Below, one piece after another: positions 54,171 to 63,752 of a stretch of 64,000 nucleotides of DNA. Position numbers and translations under genes: made by a program. This DNA comes from Aliivibrio salmonicida LFI1238 (GTDB lineage Bacteria > Pseudomonadota > Gammaproteobacteria > Enterobacterales > Vibrionaceae), in contig NC_011312.1 of the NCBI RefSeq assembly GCF_000196495.1, forward strand, positions 1,302,001 to 1,366,000, in the 5' to 3' direction. How positions within the stretch are numbered: the stretch's first letter is position 1; each line of letters starts with the position of its first letter. Below the pieces are notes generated by a model. The model made no database searches, was not told the DNA's origin, and saw only the letters and a program-made list of their open reading frames with translations.

Positions 54171-54515
54171 TTACTTTTTCATCATCGCTTTTAAAGCCGC
54201 AAACGGATTGTGTGTTGCTGATTGGTGATCATCTTCACCTGCTTTAATCTCTGAGCCATATTGATCGTGCTCTGTGTATTTAGAGTGCTCGTGATCATGG
54301 CAGAACAAACATAATAGTTCCCAATTACTGCCATCATTTGGATTGTTGGTGTGGTCGTGATCTTTATGGTGAACCGTTAATTCTCGTAGGTTTGAATACA
54401 CAAATTCACGAGCACAATTACCACAAACCCAAGGGTATAGTTTTAATGCTTTTTCACGGTAACCACTTTCTTGACGGGCATAAGTGCTACTAGAGCCATA
54501 AAAATCAGATGACAT
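54171..54515 (-). CDS. yajD: YajD-like HNH nuclease
   Basis: 114 aa. The HNH motif with zinc-binding Cys pairs is seen: CGNCAREF, then VHHKDHDHTNNPNDGSNWELLCLFCHDHEHS. It matches E. coli YajD (115 aa), a protein of unresolved role. ATG 54515 is preferred with AAGGAA ten bases upstream. Confidence 0.88.
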   Translation of the reverse strand: MSSDFYGSSSTYARQESGYREKALKLYPWVCGNCAREFVYSNLRELTVHHKDHDHTNNPNDGSNWELLCLFCHDHEHSKYTEHDQYGSEIKAGEDDHQSATHNPFAALKAMMKK

Positions 54516-54685
54516 AATAATCAATTTCCTTTCTAACCTTTTAATTATAAAGGTTTTTCTTTAAAAATAACGACTTAGCATAAGAGCTTCATGTATATAT
54601 AAACATATAAATACCCATAACGGTATTGTTTTACATCACAATGCAGTCATTTTTTTAAAGTGAGGAATGTACGTAGATTGATGAA

Positions 54686-55129
54686 TTATTTCTGATTCAC
54701 TTTGTTATTGCTTTTCTTTAAAAGACATTGAATCGCAAAGGTAATTAAAGACGCTTTAAATATATGCACAAAAGCAGTGTATTGACCAAAAAATGTCAGT
54801 GGAACGAAGAGAAATATGATTAATAGAATAATAATGAATTCGTAACGGCCAAGATTTCTTATCTCCCATCTTTTTATATCCTTGCTCTTTTCTTCATCCG
54901 TTTTAACGGAATCATTATGATTTCTAATTGATAAGAACAACAAAGGGAAGGTGATAAGTAAAAACAGGGGACGAAATTCAACGAATCCGAAATAATCACG
55001 ATGTTGTAATAATGAATCCATACAAAAAACAACAAGGGTAGTTGCGACTAAATATCGCCAAAAGTGATGTGATTTGATCATTTTTTCTAAATCTTTAAGA
55101 CGTAAGTTTTTTAAATTCTCATTATTCAT
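54686..55129 (-). CDS. Hypothetical inner-membrane protein
   Basis: 147 aa with about four hydrophobic segments (24-40, 50-67, 97-112 and 120-137) and basic, polar ends (NNENLKNLRLKDLEKMIKSHH at the start). No family recognised. It stands alone on the - strand. Confidence 0.6.
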   Translation of the reverse strand: MNNENLKNLRLKDLEKMIKSHHFWRYLVATTLVVFCMDSLLQHRDYFGFVEFRPLFLLITFPLLFLSIRNHNDSVKTDEEKSKDIKRWEIRNLGRYEFIIILLIIFLFVPLTFFGQYTAFVHIFKASLITFAIQCLLKKSNNKVNQK

Positions 55130-55403
55130 TTTTACTTCACTTAAATACGATTGATAACTATTATCAATAAATTATACAAAAAAAGTATAAAAAAGATATT
55201 GTTTTATTGAGTTTTTTTGAGGTAAAGGGGCTAGAAAATAGAACGGTGAATTTTGAGAAGGAAGGATTAAGACTAAGCGTTGTGCCGTTATTGACCTATA
55301 TTTCTTGAATAATTAAGAAAAGGCCAGTGACATTGTAATCTTGACTGTTAAAGTAAGCGCTGGATCTATATGGACAGAGAATCACCGTGTGAAAGGAGAA
55401 CAA

Positions 55404-55871
55404 ATGCGCTCAAAATTAGAACTGAGAGTTCCGCCCCCGTTAGTCATGTTGTTGTTTATGGCAACTGTGTTCGTTTTTGACTACCTTGCTCCTTTTAACC
55501 TGTTTTACTTGCCTTGGTTGAGCTACGTTCTTGTTCTCAGTTTGATTACTTTAGGTGGGGGAATTGCGTTGTGCGGAGTAAAAGAATTTCGAGAGGCAAA
55601 AACAACGGTTAATCCACTTAAACCAGAAAGCAGTTCTTCATTAGTGAGCTCTGGTATTTATCAATACACTCGTAATCCTATGTACCTTGGGCTACTACTG
55701 GCTTTGTTGAGTAGTGTTGCTTATACCCAACATCCACTTGGTTTAGTGAGTGCGTTAGGTTTTGTTCTTTATATGAATCGTTTTCAAATTGAACCAGAAG
55801 AAAAAATGCTGGTTAAATTGTTTGGTGAGGACTTTAAAGTGTATGCCAATCAGGTGAAGCGTTGGTTTTAA
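55404..55871 (+). CDS. Isoprenylcysteine carboxyl methyltransferase-like (ICMT/PEMT) membrane protein
   Basis: 155 aa inner-membrane methyltransferase-like protein. Helices occupy the N-terminal half. The cofactor-binding part carries SSGIYQYTRNPMYLGLLLAL and the C-terminal EEKMLVKLFGEDFKVYANQVKRW, typical of this family. AAGGAG lies five bases before ATG 55404, so the longer in-frame extension to 55341 is rejected. Bacterial substrates of this group are mostly unknown. Confidence 0.85.
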   Translation: MRSKLELRVPPPLVMLLFMATVFVFDYLAPFNLFYLPWLSYVLVLSLITLGGGIALCGVKEFREAKTTVNPLKPESSSSLVSSGIYQYTRNPMYLGLLLALLSSVAYTQHPLGLVSALGFVLYMNRFQIEPEEKMLVKLFGEDFKVYANQVKRWF

Positions 55872-56065
55872 TTAGGGGATATTCTCACTAGTATGGTGCG
55901 GTCTGGGTCTTATTCCTCTCATTCTAATTGCTGAAATGGTACCAGATACCCAGAATTGTGTTTTACTCATCATCATCTCTCTATTTTTGATTGTTATCGT
56001 GATTGTTTGAATGAGATTAAGTATATTAATTTCATTAATGATGAAAAATAGCGAGATATAAAAGT

Positions 56066-56929
56066 ATGAATTCCATATTTGGAACTATTGATGATCTGTT
56101 TTTGTTTTGTAAAGTAGTGCAACTGGGATCTCAACAAGCAGCCGCAAAAGCATTGGGATTACCCGTTTCGACCGTCTCACGCCGTTTATCATTAATGGAA
56201 GAGAAGCTGAATGTTCGACTGTTAGAGAAGAAAGGTCGAGAGCTTGTTCCGACTCAAACAGGTCAACATTACTATCAGTTATTAGAAGACCAATTTAATC
56301 TACTAGAAAGTAACTGCCACCAATTGAGTGAACAGGTTGAAGAGGTTGTTGGAAATATTCGATTGTCTTTGCCTTATCGTTTTTACAATTTCTACGTTAG
56401 AGAATTAATTACTGATTTTTTATTAGAGTTCCCACAAACGTCAATTGAAATTAATTTATGCGCCGAAGATGCGTTACCAAAAACAGACCGAGACTTAGTG
56501 CTTACGTTTGATATTAGCAGAGCAGAGGACATGATTGCTCGCCCTCTATTCTTAGCTCAGCATGGTGTCTTTGTCGCAACGTCTTATTGGGATAAGCATA
56601 AAGTCGCTCAAATCGAAGAACTTGATTGGATTCGATTAGACGATCAAAAGACCATGACATATACCGATCAAACTCAAACATTAAAGCAGATCCACATTCA
56701 CCCTCGTTTGCAAGTGAATGATATTGGTCAAGTGCTTCATGCCACGGTGAAAGGGCTAGGTGCTGCAACATTACCTTATCATTTGATCATGCCTGAGATG
56801 GATCTTATCGAAATATTTTCCGATCATAAGTTCCCACCAAGACAATCTTTTTTGGTGTATAAACAACGAAAATTTCAACCTAAAGCATTAGCTATTTTAA
56901 TTGAACGTCTCATTGCCACAATGCCTTAA
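56066..56929 (+). CDS. LysR-family transcriptional regulator
   Basis: 287 aa with a LysR helix-turn-helix (LFLFCKVVQLGSQQAAAKALGLPVSTVSRRLSLMEEKLNVRL) and effector domain. The helix-turn-helix has an unusual QQAAAKA in place of the common SFTAAA. The neighbouring LolA-like gene lies downstream on the same strand after about 115 bases; a link is possible but unsupported. Confidence 0.83.
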   Translation: MNSIFGTIDDLFLFCKVVQLGSQQAAAKALGLPVSTVSRRLSLMEEKLNVRLLEKKGRELVPTQTGQHYYQLLEDQFNLLESNCHQLSEQVEEVVGNIRLSLPYRFYNFYVRELITDFLLEFPQTSIEINLCAEDALPKTDRDLVLTFDISRAEDMIARPLFLAQHGVFVATSYWDKHKVAQIEELDWIRLDDQKTMTYTDQTQTLKQIHIHPRLQVNDIGQVLHATVKGLGAATLPYHLIMPEMDLIEIFSDHKFPPRQSFLVYKQRKFQPKALAILIERLIATMP

Positions 56930-57043
56930 TTTTTGACATTATTCTGACTTTTCTTTGAGTTGTTTCGTCTTAGAGGTCACGAAATTATTCGTCAAAACGG
57001 ATTAAAATAAGTTCATAAATTAAGCATCATGGCTAGGTGTATT

Positions 57044-57820
57044 ATGAAAAATAAAATCAAACTGGTTATTAAAATTGTTCTATTTTTTGCGTTTTTTGGA
57101 GTCGTTGGGCATGTTTTTGCTGCAGAAACGCTGTCAGCAAAGGCGATTGTTGAAAAATCAGATAAGCAGATGCGAGGAGAGTCAAGATACATAGAATTGA
57201 CCATGAACGTCATCCGTCCTGATTCGACACGAAGTCTGAGTATGAAAAGTTGGAATAAAGGAAAAGACCTTTCTTTAGTGCTTGTTACCGCTCCCGCAGA
57301 AGAACGGGGAAATGCGTCTCTGAAACGTGACAATGAGATTTGGAATTGGGATCCAAGAGCAGAGAAGGTCAGTAAAATTGTGCCATCAAAATTAGACCGA
57401 TTTTGGTTGGCATCGGACTTTACGACTAATGATGTGAGCAATCAATCATCGATAGTGGCCGACTATGATCAAACAATCATCAAAGAAGAGGTGATTGACG
57501 GCGATAAAACGTGGGTGATTGATGCCATTGCAAAACCAGATGCCCCTATCATGTTGAGCAAAGTGCGTTTATGGATTTCACAAAAGACGTTTATTCAACG
57601 TAAAGTCGAATCGTACGATGAGTTTAATAAATTGGTTAATACGATGAGCACGAATGATATTAAAGAGTTTAATGGCCGCAATGTTGCCACTCGTATCGAT
57701 ATGATCCCTGCCAATAAATCGGGTTATAAAACCGAAATTCTTATTAATAAAGCGCATTTTGATTTCATTATTGATGATGAATTTTTCTCTAAATTACAGA
57801 TGAAATCATTACGTAACTGA
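57044..57820 (+). CDS. LolA-like outer membrane lipoprotein-sorting family protein
   Basis: 258 aa with a signal peptide (IKIVLFFAFFGVVGHVFA) and a LolA/LolB-type half-barrel domain (MRGESRYIELTMNVIRP, then KGKDLSLVLVTAPAEERGNASLKRDNEIWNWDP, VPSKLDRFWLASDFTTND). Such proteins often sit beside an RND/MMPL-type transporter, but none is present here. ATG 57044 is chosen because AGGTG precedes it. Cargo is unknown. Confidence 0.8.
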   Translation: MKNKIKLVIKIVLFFAFFGVVGHVFAAETLSAKAIVEKSDKQMRGESRYIELTMNVIRPDSTRSLSMKSWNKGKDLSLVLVTAPAEERGNASLKRDNEIWNWDPRAEKVSKIVPSKLDRFWLASDFTTNDVSNQSSIVADYDQTIIKEEVIDGDKTWVIDAIAKPDAPIMLSKVRLWISQKTFIQRKVESYDEFNKLVNTMSTNDIKEFNGRNVATRIDMIPANKSGYKTEILINKAHFDFIIDDEFFSKLQMKSLRN

Positions 57821-57861
57821 TTCTTGTAAATTGATGTGAACAACAAACATACACAACGAAA

Positions 57862-57899
57862 GCCTTAATGGAATAATACGTCTATTAGGGCTTTTTTAT
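57862..57899. terminator. Bidirectional intrinsic terminator
   Basis: AAAGCCTTAATG and CTATTAGGGCTTTTTT arms form an imperfect stem with flanking A/T runs between convergent genes. Confidence 0.65.
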
Positions 57900-58810
57900 G
57901 AATTCAAATAGGCACGTTCAGTAGAAATAATCCAATCTACAAAGAGTTGAGAAGCGAAATGATCACTGTCTTCTGAAACCGATAAAAAGAAGGCATTCGT
58001 GTTAAATTCAACCGGCTTGGTTAACGCAACCAACCTCCCTTGTTCTATTAATTCCCTTACATGCCAATCCCAAGCTAGTGCAATTCCCGCATCATTAACC
58101 GCGGCTTGAATAACGGAAACTTGATCCTCAACTTGAATAACATTTTGAGGCGGTTGGTATTCGATTCCATACACATCAGCCCACGATTGCCAATCTTCCC
58201 AAAATGATAAGGTCTCTTTCAGCATAATAACAGGCTGCTGCCAAAGCTGAGATAAATCAGTACATTCAGGTCGTTTTTTTAGAAAATCGGGACTGCATAC
58301 GAGTAGGACTTTCTCAGCAAAGAGTAAATGATTATTTTTATTGATTGAATCCATAGATGAATAGAAAAAGGCCATATCATAATCCGCATTATCGCCAATG
58401 TTCCTGTCATTATTAATCACTAAATTCAATGTGATCTCGGGGTATTTATTACGAAAATCATCCAATTTAGGCAGCAACCAAAAGTGAGAAAAACACGTTC
58501 CTATTTCTATATTTAGGGGGAGGGGGTTATGTTCATCATCCATTGGTATGCGCTGACTTGATAGTATCTCTAACGCTTCAATCACACTGTTTAAATAAAG
58601 TGCGCCTTTAGGGGTTAGCTCTACACCTTGTTTACCGCGAGTGAATAACTGAGTATTTAAAAAGGCTTCTAACTTTTTTATTTGCTTACTAACCGCTGTA
58701 GGGGTGACACATAATTCATCAGCCGCTTTAGTCAACGTTCCTAACCTAGAAGCTGCTTCAAATACAATTAGGCAACTCAGAGAAGGAATATTTTTATGAT
58801 TAATGGCCAT
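57896..58810 (-). CDS. LysR-family transcriptional regulator (GcvA-like)
   Basis: 304 aa: helix-turn-helix (LIVFEAASRLGTLTKAADELCVTPTAVSKQIKKLEAFL) of the GcvA/AmpR type and an effector domain. ATG 58810 has AGGTG six bases upstream; GTG 58819 is an alternative. It is divergent from the CocE-like hydrolase gene, and a perfect 10 bp-arm palindrome lies between. It probably controls the hydrolase/BCCT operon in response to its substrate. Confidence 0.87.
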   Translation of the reverse strand: MAINHKNIPSLSCLIVFEAASRLGTLTKAADELCVTPTAVSKQIKKLEAFLNTQLFTRGKQGVELTPKGALYLNSVIEALEILSSQRIPMDDEHNPLPLNIEIGTCFSHFWLLPKLDDFRNKYPEITLNLVINNDRNIGDNADYDMAFFYSSMDSINKNNHLLFAEKVLLVCSPDFLKKRPECTDLSQLWQQPVIMLKETLSFWEDWQSWADVYGIEYQPPQNVIQVEDQVSVIQAAVNDAGIALAWDWHVRELIEQGRLVALTKPVEFNTNAFFLSVSEDSDHFASQLFVDWIISTERAYLNS

Positions 58811-58830
58811 GACTGACACCTATTCTGAAC

Positions 58831-58857
58831 TTTTAGTTAAGGATATGTTAACTAAAA
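58831..58857. promoter_or_regulatory. Perfect palindromic operator between the LysR and hydrolase genes
   Basis: TTTTAGTTAA (58831-58840), GGATATG, TTAACTAAAA (58848-58857) is a perfect inverted repeat with 10 bp arms, and T-N11-A cores fit LysR binding. It lies 20 bases from the LysR start and 63 from the hydrolase start. Confidence 0.65.
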
Positions 58858-58920
58858 AGCGGTTTACGCACAACGCTAGCCTTCTATGATGTTGATATCA
58901 GTTCTATTATTAAGGTTCGC

Positions 58921-60912
58921 ATGAATACAGTTAAAGAAATTCACCATGATTATCTTACGTTACCCGATGGTACTCGCCTTGCTTATCGAGCTTGGATGCC
59001 AGAAGATGCCCACACTAACCCAGTCCCTGCTATTTTAGAGTTTCTTCCTTATCGAAAAAATGACGGCACAATCATCCGTGATGAAATCACCATGCCCCAA
59101 ACGGCTGCACAAGGTTATGCTTGTGTGCGAGTCGATTTAAGAGGGTGTGGAGAATCTGAAGGTTTCATGACGGATGAGTATTCCACTCAAGAATTACAAG
59201 ATGGCTGTGATGTGATCACTTGGATTGCTGCTCAAGCGTGGTGTAACGGTAATCTTGGTATGGTGGGGATTTCGTGGGGTGGCTTTAATTCTTTACAAGT
59301 CGCCGCGTTAAATCCACCTGCTTTAAAAGCAATCATCACCCAGTGTTCAACGGACGACCGCTATCGTGATGACATTCATTTTAATGGTGGCTGTCTATTA
59401 AATGACAACATGGATTGGGCTGCGTTTTTTTGGGCTTACGCGCAAGGTCGCTCGCCGGACAAGGCGCTTGTTGGGGAAAACTGGAAAGAAATTTGGCTAG
59501 AGCGATTAGAAAATATGCCTTTTTTAGCCAAGCCTTGGTTAACAGAGCAAATACGTAATGACTATTGGAAACACGGTTCGGTGTGTGAAAAATATTCTGA
59601 TATTAAGATCCCAGTATATGCAATGGGAGGCTGGGCTGATGGTTATCGTAATACCGTATTTACTTTGCTTCAGAATCTTGATGTTCCGACAAAAGGGTTA
59701 GTGGGACCTTGGGCGCATAAATACCCCAATATCGCGTTTCCTAATCCTAAAATGGATTACGTAAAAGAATCGGTACGTTGGTGGGATCGCTGGCTTAAAG
59801 GTATCGATAACGGAATTATGGATGAGCCTAAACTCAATTATTATTTACAAGACAGTGTGACGCCGGCAACGGATTATGACACTCGTCCAGGGAAGTGGGT
59901 ATCGGAACCTGATTGGCCCTCTGACAATACGCAATATCAAATTTGGCATCTATCGGATAGTGGATTGAAAACCACGGCAAGTGAATCGGATACGATGAGT
60001 ATTTGCTCACCACAAACGGTTGGGCTTGATGGTGGCCGCTTTTGCGCGGGCATTCGATTAGATATGGAGCATCCTGCGGATCAACGTATAGATGACTCTG
60101 GATCATTGGTGTTTGATTCTCTGATATTAGAGCAAGAGGTATCGATTGCAGGCCAAGTGCTCGCTAATCTCAATTTGTCGAGTGATAAACCTCAAGCGAG
60201 TGTGATTGTTCGAATTTCTGATGTACATCCTAATGGGCAAGTAACAAAAGTCAGCCATGGTATTTTAAATTTGACTCATAGAGACAGTCATGAGTTTCCC
60301 CAAGCGTTAAATCCTGATGAAAGGTATGACATTGAAATAAAAGTAAATCACATGGCGTATGTTATCCCTAAAGGGCATAAAATTCGTATTGCGATTTCGA
60401 CCGCTTACTGGCCTCTTATTTGGCCGACAGCAGATAATGCAACACTGACTGTTTACCCACAACACAGTTCGATTACTTTGCCAGTTAATGCTCAACCAAT
60501 ATGTTCAAAATCAGTACCAGAGCACAATAAAACCGTTTCGTTTAACGGTAAGATATTAAGACCGTCAGACAGTAAACGGGTGACTCATCGGGACTACAAA
60601 ACCGGGGTCGTAACGCTTGAAACTATGGAGGATTTTGGACGACAATTTTATGAATCATCACAAAGTGAAATCGATTTTATTATTCATCAAGAACTGAGCA
60701 TTCATCCTGATGATCCTTTGAGTGCCAAAAATGATATCCGATTGAAAGTGGATATGGGACGTGAAGGGTGGTGGACAGGGATTGAATGCCATTATGAAAT
60801 GATTTGTGACCATGATTATTTTTATATCACAGCAAACTGGAAAGCTTTTTATGACAATGATGTCGTTTTTGAAAAGCAGTTTACAGAAACTATCAAGCGT
60901 CACTTTATGTAA
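58921..60912 (+). CDS. CocE/NonD-family hydrolase (S15 X-Pro dipeptidyl-peptidase-like)
   Basis: 663 aa alpha/beta hydrolase. Seen: the N-terminal LPDGTRLAYRAWMPE, the oxyanion segment LPYRKNDGTII, nucleophile motif GISWGGFNS, GGWADGYRN with the catalytic Asp, and PWAHKYP with the catalytic His. A C-terminal jelly-roll domain (about 370-560) follows, as in cocaine esterase and S15 peptidases. No signal peptide is seen. The natural substrate is an ester or amide, undetermined. It is followed after 20 bases by a BCCT transporter, so the two likely import and cleave one compound. Confidence 0.87.
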   Translation: MNTVKEIHHDYLTLPDGTRLAYRAWMPEDAHTNPVPAILEFLPYRKNDGTIIRDEITMPQTAAQGYACVRVDLRGCGESEGFMTDEYSTQELQDGCDVITWIAAQAWCNGNLGMVGISWGGFNSLQVAALNPPALKAIITQCSTDDRYRDDIHFNGGCLLNDNMDWAAFFWAYAQGRSPDKALVGENWKEIWLERLENMPFLAKPWLTEQIRNDYWKHGSVCEKYSDIKIPVYAMGGWADGYRNTVFTLLQNLDVPTKGLVGPWAHKYPNIAFPNPKMDYVKESVRWWDRWLKGIDNGIMDEPKLNYYLQDSVTPATDYDTRPGKWVSEPDWPSDNTQYQIWHLSDSGLKTTASESDTMSICSPQTVGLDGGRFCAGIRLDMEHPADQRIDDSGSLVFDSLILEQEVSIAGQVLANLNLSSDKPQASVIVRISDVHPNGQVTKVSHGILNLTHRDSHEFPQALNPDERYDIEIKVNHMAYVIPKGHKIRIAISTAYWPLIWPTADNATLTVYPQHSSITLPVNAQPICSKSVPEHNKTVSFNGKILRPSDSKRVTHRDYKTGVVTLETMEDFGRQFYESSQSEIDFIIHQELSIHPDDPLSAKNDIRLKVDMGREGWWTGIECHYEMICDHDYFYITANWKAFYDNDVVFEKQFTETIKRHFM

Positions 60913-60932
60913 GCACGTTCAAGGAAGAAATC

Positions 60933-62456
60933 ATGTTAAAATCAATACGCCCTTTGGTGTTTTTCCCTACATTTTTAGTTTTAGTGGCAGCACTGATTCT
61001 CAGTCTTGTGGATCTAAAAAGTTTTACTGCGTTAACAAGCGCCGCAAATAGCTTTGTATTGGATAAGTTCTCTTGGTTATTTAGTTTCGGTAGTTTTTAT
61101 CTTTTAGTTCTCATCGTCATTACCTATTTTTCTAAAATCAGTGACGTCCGTATTGGCGGAGAAAACAGTGTTCCACGCATCAGTAAGCCACGGTGGTTTA
61201 TGATTGTGTTATGTACCACATTAGCTGTTGGTGTTCTTTTCTGGACCACTGCGGAACCTATCTATCATTTACATACACCACCAGAAAGTCTGGGTATAGA
61301 GCCGGGCAGTCCGAATGCAATCTTGTTTGCTTTTTCTGCTATGTTTTTACATTGGGGACCAACGCCTTACGCTATTTATGCGGTTCCGGCTCTCATCTTC
61401 GCACTGACTTTTTATAATTTAAAATTACCATTCTCTATTACTAGCCCATTACGTCCAATCTTTGGTCGTTATATTAATGATAAAGTTGCGGATGTGATTG
61501 ATGCGCTTGCTTTATATTCACTGGTTGTGGGCATGGCATCGTCATTAGGTACGGGTGCGTTAACGATGCTTGGCGGTGTCAGTCAGTTTATAGATATTGA
61601 GAGAAACGCCGTTACTTTAGGCATATTCATTGCCATGATTGTTGTAACCTTTTTAGTGTCTGCTGCGAGTGGGTTAACAAAGGGGATTGCTCGACTTTCT
61701 GCGGCCAATTTTTGGATGCTTATTGCATTACTTGTGTTTGTTTTTATCTGTGGACCGACCGTATATATCTTATCTATCGGGGTTGAAGGGCTAGGTGCTT
61801 ATTTACAAAACTTCTTCCGATTAAGTTTATTTACCGGACAGGCTGCGAATGACCCTTGGCCTCAATATTGGAGTGTGTTCTATTGGGCGGTTTGGTTTGC
61901 TTGGGCGCCTATTACCGCAATGTTCTTGGGGAAAATTGCACGAGGCTATACCGTAAAAGAGTTTATCCAAATGAATGTTATTTATCCTAGTTTATTTATT
62001 CTTGTTTGGGTTTCGGTTTTTTCTGGAACCGCTGTTCACATGGATACGGAAACGAACGGTGGATTGAATGATATATTAAGTAATGGTGGTATTGAGCAAT
62101 TATTGTATTACATCGTACATCAATTACCATTTGGTGGAGTAACATCGTTTTTCTTAGTCTTAGTTGCTTTTATTTCTTACGTAACCGCGGCCGATTCGAG
62201 TACGGATGCGATTGGTGATCTTTGTACTAAAGGGTTCAACTCCGATTCAGAAGACGGTACGTCATTACCGATTAAGATGCTCTGGGGAACGATCATTGGT
62301 TTGGTTGCTTGGATAATGGTGAGTACGGTTGGTATCGATGGGGTTAAACAGTTGTCTAATTTAGGCGGATTACCTGCAACTATTATTATTCTCTGTTGTA
62401 GCTTAACTCTGATTTATTGGATACGAAAACCAGAGATGCTTACCGGAAAGAAATAA
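60933..62456 (+). CDS. BCCT-family transporter
   Basis: 507 aa with about 12 membrane helices. The family signature is present: FWTTAEPIYHLHTPP, HWGPTPYAIYAVPAL and WAVWFAWAPITAMFLGKIARGYTVKEFI. BCCT carriers take up betaine, choline, carnitine or related quaternary amines, usually with sodium or protons. The substrate is not predicted from sequence, but the hydrolase upstream suggests an ester or amide of such a compound. It is the second gene of the LysR-divergent operon. Confidence 0.9.
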   Translation: MLKSIRPLVFFPTFLVLVAALILSLVDLKSFTALTSAANSFVLDKFSWLFSFGSFYLLVLIVITYFSKISDVRIGGENSVPRISKPRWFMIVLCTTLAVGVLFWTTAEPIYHLHTPPESLGIEPGSPNAILFAFSAMFLHWGPTPYAIYAVPALIFALTFYNLKLPFSITSPLRPIFGRYINDKVADVIDALALYSLVVGMASSLGTGALTMLGGVSQFIDIERNAVTLGIFIAMIVVTFLVSAASGLTKGIARLSAANFWMLIALLVFVFICGPTVYILSIGVEGLGAYLQNFFRLSLFTGQAANDPWPQYWSVFYWAVWFAWAPITAMFLGKIARGYTVKEFIQMNVIYPSLFILVWVSVFSGTAVHMDTETNGGLNDILSNGGIEQLLYYIVHQLPFGGVTSFFLVLVAFISYVTAADSSTDAIGDLCTKGFNSDSEDGTSLPIKMLWGTIIGLVAWIMVSTVGIDGVKQLSNLGGLPATIIILCCSLTLIYWIRKPEMLTGKK

Positions 62457-62478
62457 TCGTGAGTACAGCGTAAAATAA

Positions 62479-62515
62479 AAAGATCGCAGCCATTAATAAG
62501 CTGCGATTTTTTTAT
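62479..62515 (+). terminator. Intrinsic terminator after the BCCT gene
   Basis: ATCGCAGC and GCTGCGAT arms are followed by a seven-base T-run. Confidence 0.85.
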
Positions 62516-62707
62516 AATGGGATTACAGTGAGAAAGATATTACGTTTACGTCATTATTATTCTATTTATTAATACTTAAATAGAGTGATTTTGTGTGGAA
62601 ATTGGCAATGTAAAGAAGATAAATGGCAAGAACTTACCGCATAATGTGAGATAGATCTTGACCTTAATCTGATAGGACATAAACTCCATTGATTAGTATT
62701 ATTTTAT

Positions 62708-62739
62708 AACAGGCGTTTGAGCTCTCTCTGACGCCTGTT
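62708..62739 (+). promoter_or_regulatory. Perfect hairpin in the leader of the DnaJ-like gene
   Basis: AACAGGCGT and ACGCCTGTT form a 9 bp perfect stem with a 14-base loop, ending 24 bases before the DnaJ-like ATG. It may be a terminator for upstream transcription (a short TTCTATT follows) or a regulatory RNA hairpin. The rest of the 62457-62763 intergenic region holds only the BCCT terminator and A/T-rich sequence. Confidence 0.4.
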
Positions 62740-62763
62740 TCTATTCATTGACGAGGTTGAGTC

Positions 62764-63657
62764 ATGTCTAAACGTGATTATTATGAAGTCCTTGGTGTCT
62801 CTAAAAGCAGCACAGAAAAAGAGATTAAAAAAGCGTACAAACGTCTTGCGATGAAATACCACCCAGATAAGAATCAGGGTGATCCACAAGCCGCAGACAA
62901 GTTCAAAGAAATCAAAGAAGCGTATGAAATTTTAACGGATGCCGATAAACGCGGGCAATACGATGATTATGGTCACGCTGCATTCCAAAATGGTGGCTCA
63001 GGTGGCGGTGGCTTTGGTGGTCAGAGCCAAGGCTACGGCGGATTTGAAGATATTTTTGGTGGTGCATTTGGCGGCGGCGGGCGCAGTCGTGGTGGGTTTG
63101 AAGACATGTTCTCTCAACAACGTCGTCCTCGTCCACAAAAAGGCCAAGATCGTCAGTTTAACTTAACAGTTGAATTTGCGGATGCCATTAATGGGTGTGA
63201 GCAAGTCATCGAATTACCAATTAATGGCGAGAATAAAAAAATCAACGTCAAAGTACCTGCGGGTATTGATGATGGTGAGAAAATTCGCTTTTCTGGTAAA
63301 GGCGAATCTGGAGCCAATGGTGGTCCGGCTGGGGATTTATTAATTCAAATTAATACTCGTCCTCATGAGATTTTAAAACGTGATGGTAACGATTTAATTT
63401 GCCCTGTTACAATGGATTTTGCAACCGCAGCCCTTGGTGGTGAAGTTGAGATCCAAACGTTAGAAAGCCGCTTTAAATTGAAAGTGCCAGCAGGTACTCA
63501 AAGTGGTCGTAAATTCCGAATGAAAGATAAAGGCGTGAAAGGCCGTAAAGGAATTACAGGGGATCTAATGGTAGAAATTATCGTAGCGACTCCGACAAAT
63601 CTAACGGATAAGCAAAAAGAATTATTGATGGCGTTTAGAGATCTAGCGACGGCATAA
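62764..63657 (+). CDS. DnaJ-like Hsp40 without zinc finger
   Basis: 297 aa co-chaperone of the DnaK system. Residues 1-70 are a J-domain with the essential HPD in KYHPDKNQGDP, near-identical in style to DnaJ. Residues about 76-125 are a Gly/Phe-rich linker. The C-terminal domains I and II (FNLTVEFADAINGCEQVIELPI, KVPAGIDDGEKIRFSGKGE) follow, but the four CxxCxGxG zinc repeats of DnaJ are absent, making it a type II Hsp40 like CbpA (306 aa). The DnaJ-like J-domain and missing zinc region fit a paralogue of dnaJ. It lies between a leader hairpin and a terminator. Confidence 0.85.
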   Translation: MSKRDYYEVLGVSKSSTEKEIKKAYKRLAMKYHPDKNQGDPQAADKFKEIKEAYEILTDADKRGQYDDYGHAAFQNGGSGGGGFGGQSQGYGGFEDIFGGAFGGGGRSRGGFEDMFSQQRRPRPQKGQDRQFNLTVEFADAINGCEQVIELPINGENKKINVKVPAGIDDGEKIRFSGKGESGANGGPAGDLLIQINTRPHEILKRDGNDLICPVTMDFATAALGGEVEIQTLESRFKLKVPAGTQSGRKFRMKDKGVKGRKGITGDLMVEIIVATPTNLTDKQKELLMAFRDLATA

Positions 63658-63679
63658 AACACCAATATTTCGAAATTGG

Positions 63680-63727
63680 AAGGCATGAACGATGAATATA
63701 TTATTCAGATTGTTCGTGCCTTTTTTG
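63680..63727 (+). terminator. Intrinsic terminator after the DnaJ-like gene
   Basis: GGCATGAAC and GTTCGTGCC arms (one wobble) are followed by a T-run. Confidence 0.7.
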
Positions 63728-63752
63728 TCTCTGTATTTTTGATGCTATAAGC

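Noticed and set aside
62640..62763. A sigma-32 heat-shock promoter before the DnaJ-like gene (CTTGACC ... CTCCATT)
   Set aside because: The spacing between the boxes is about 20 bases, too long for sigma-32, and the -10 is poor.
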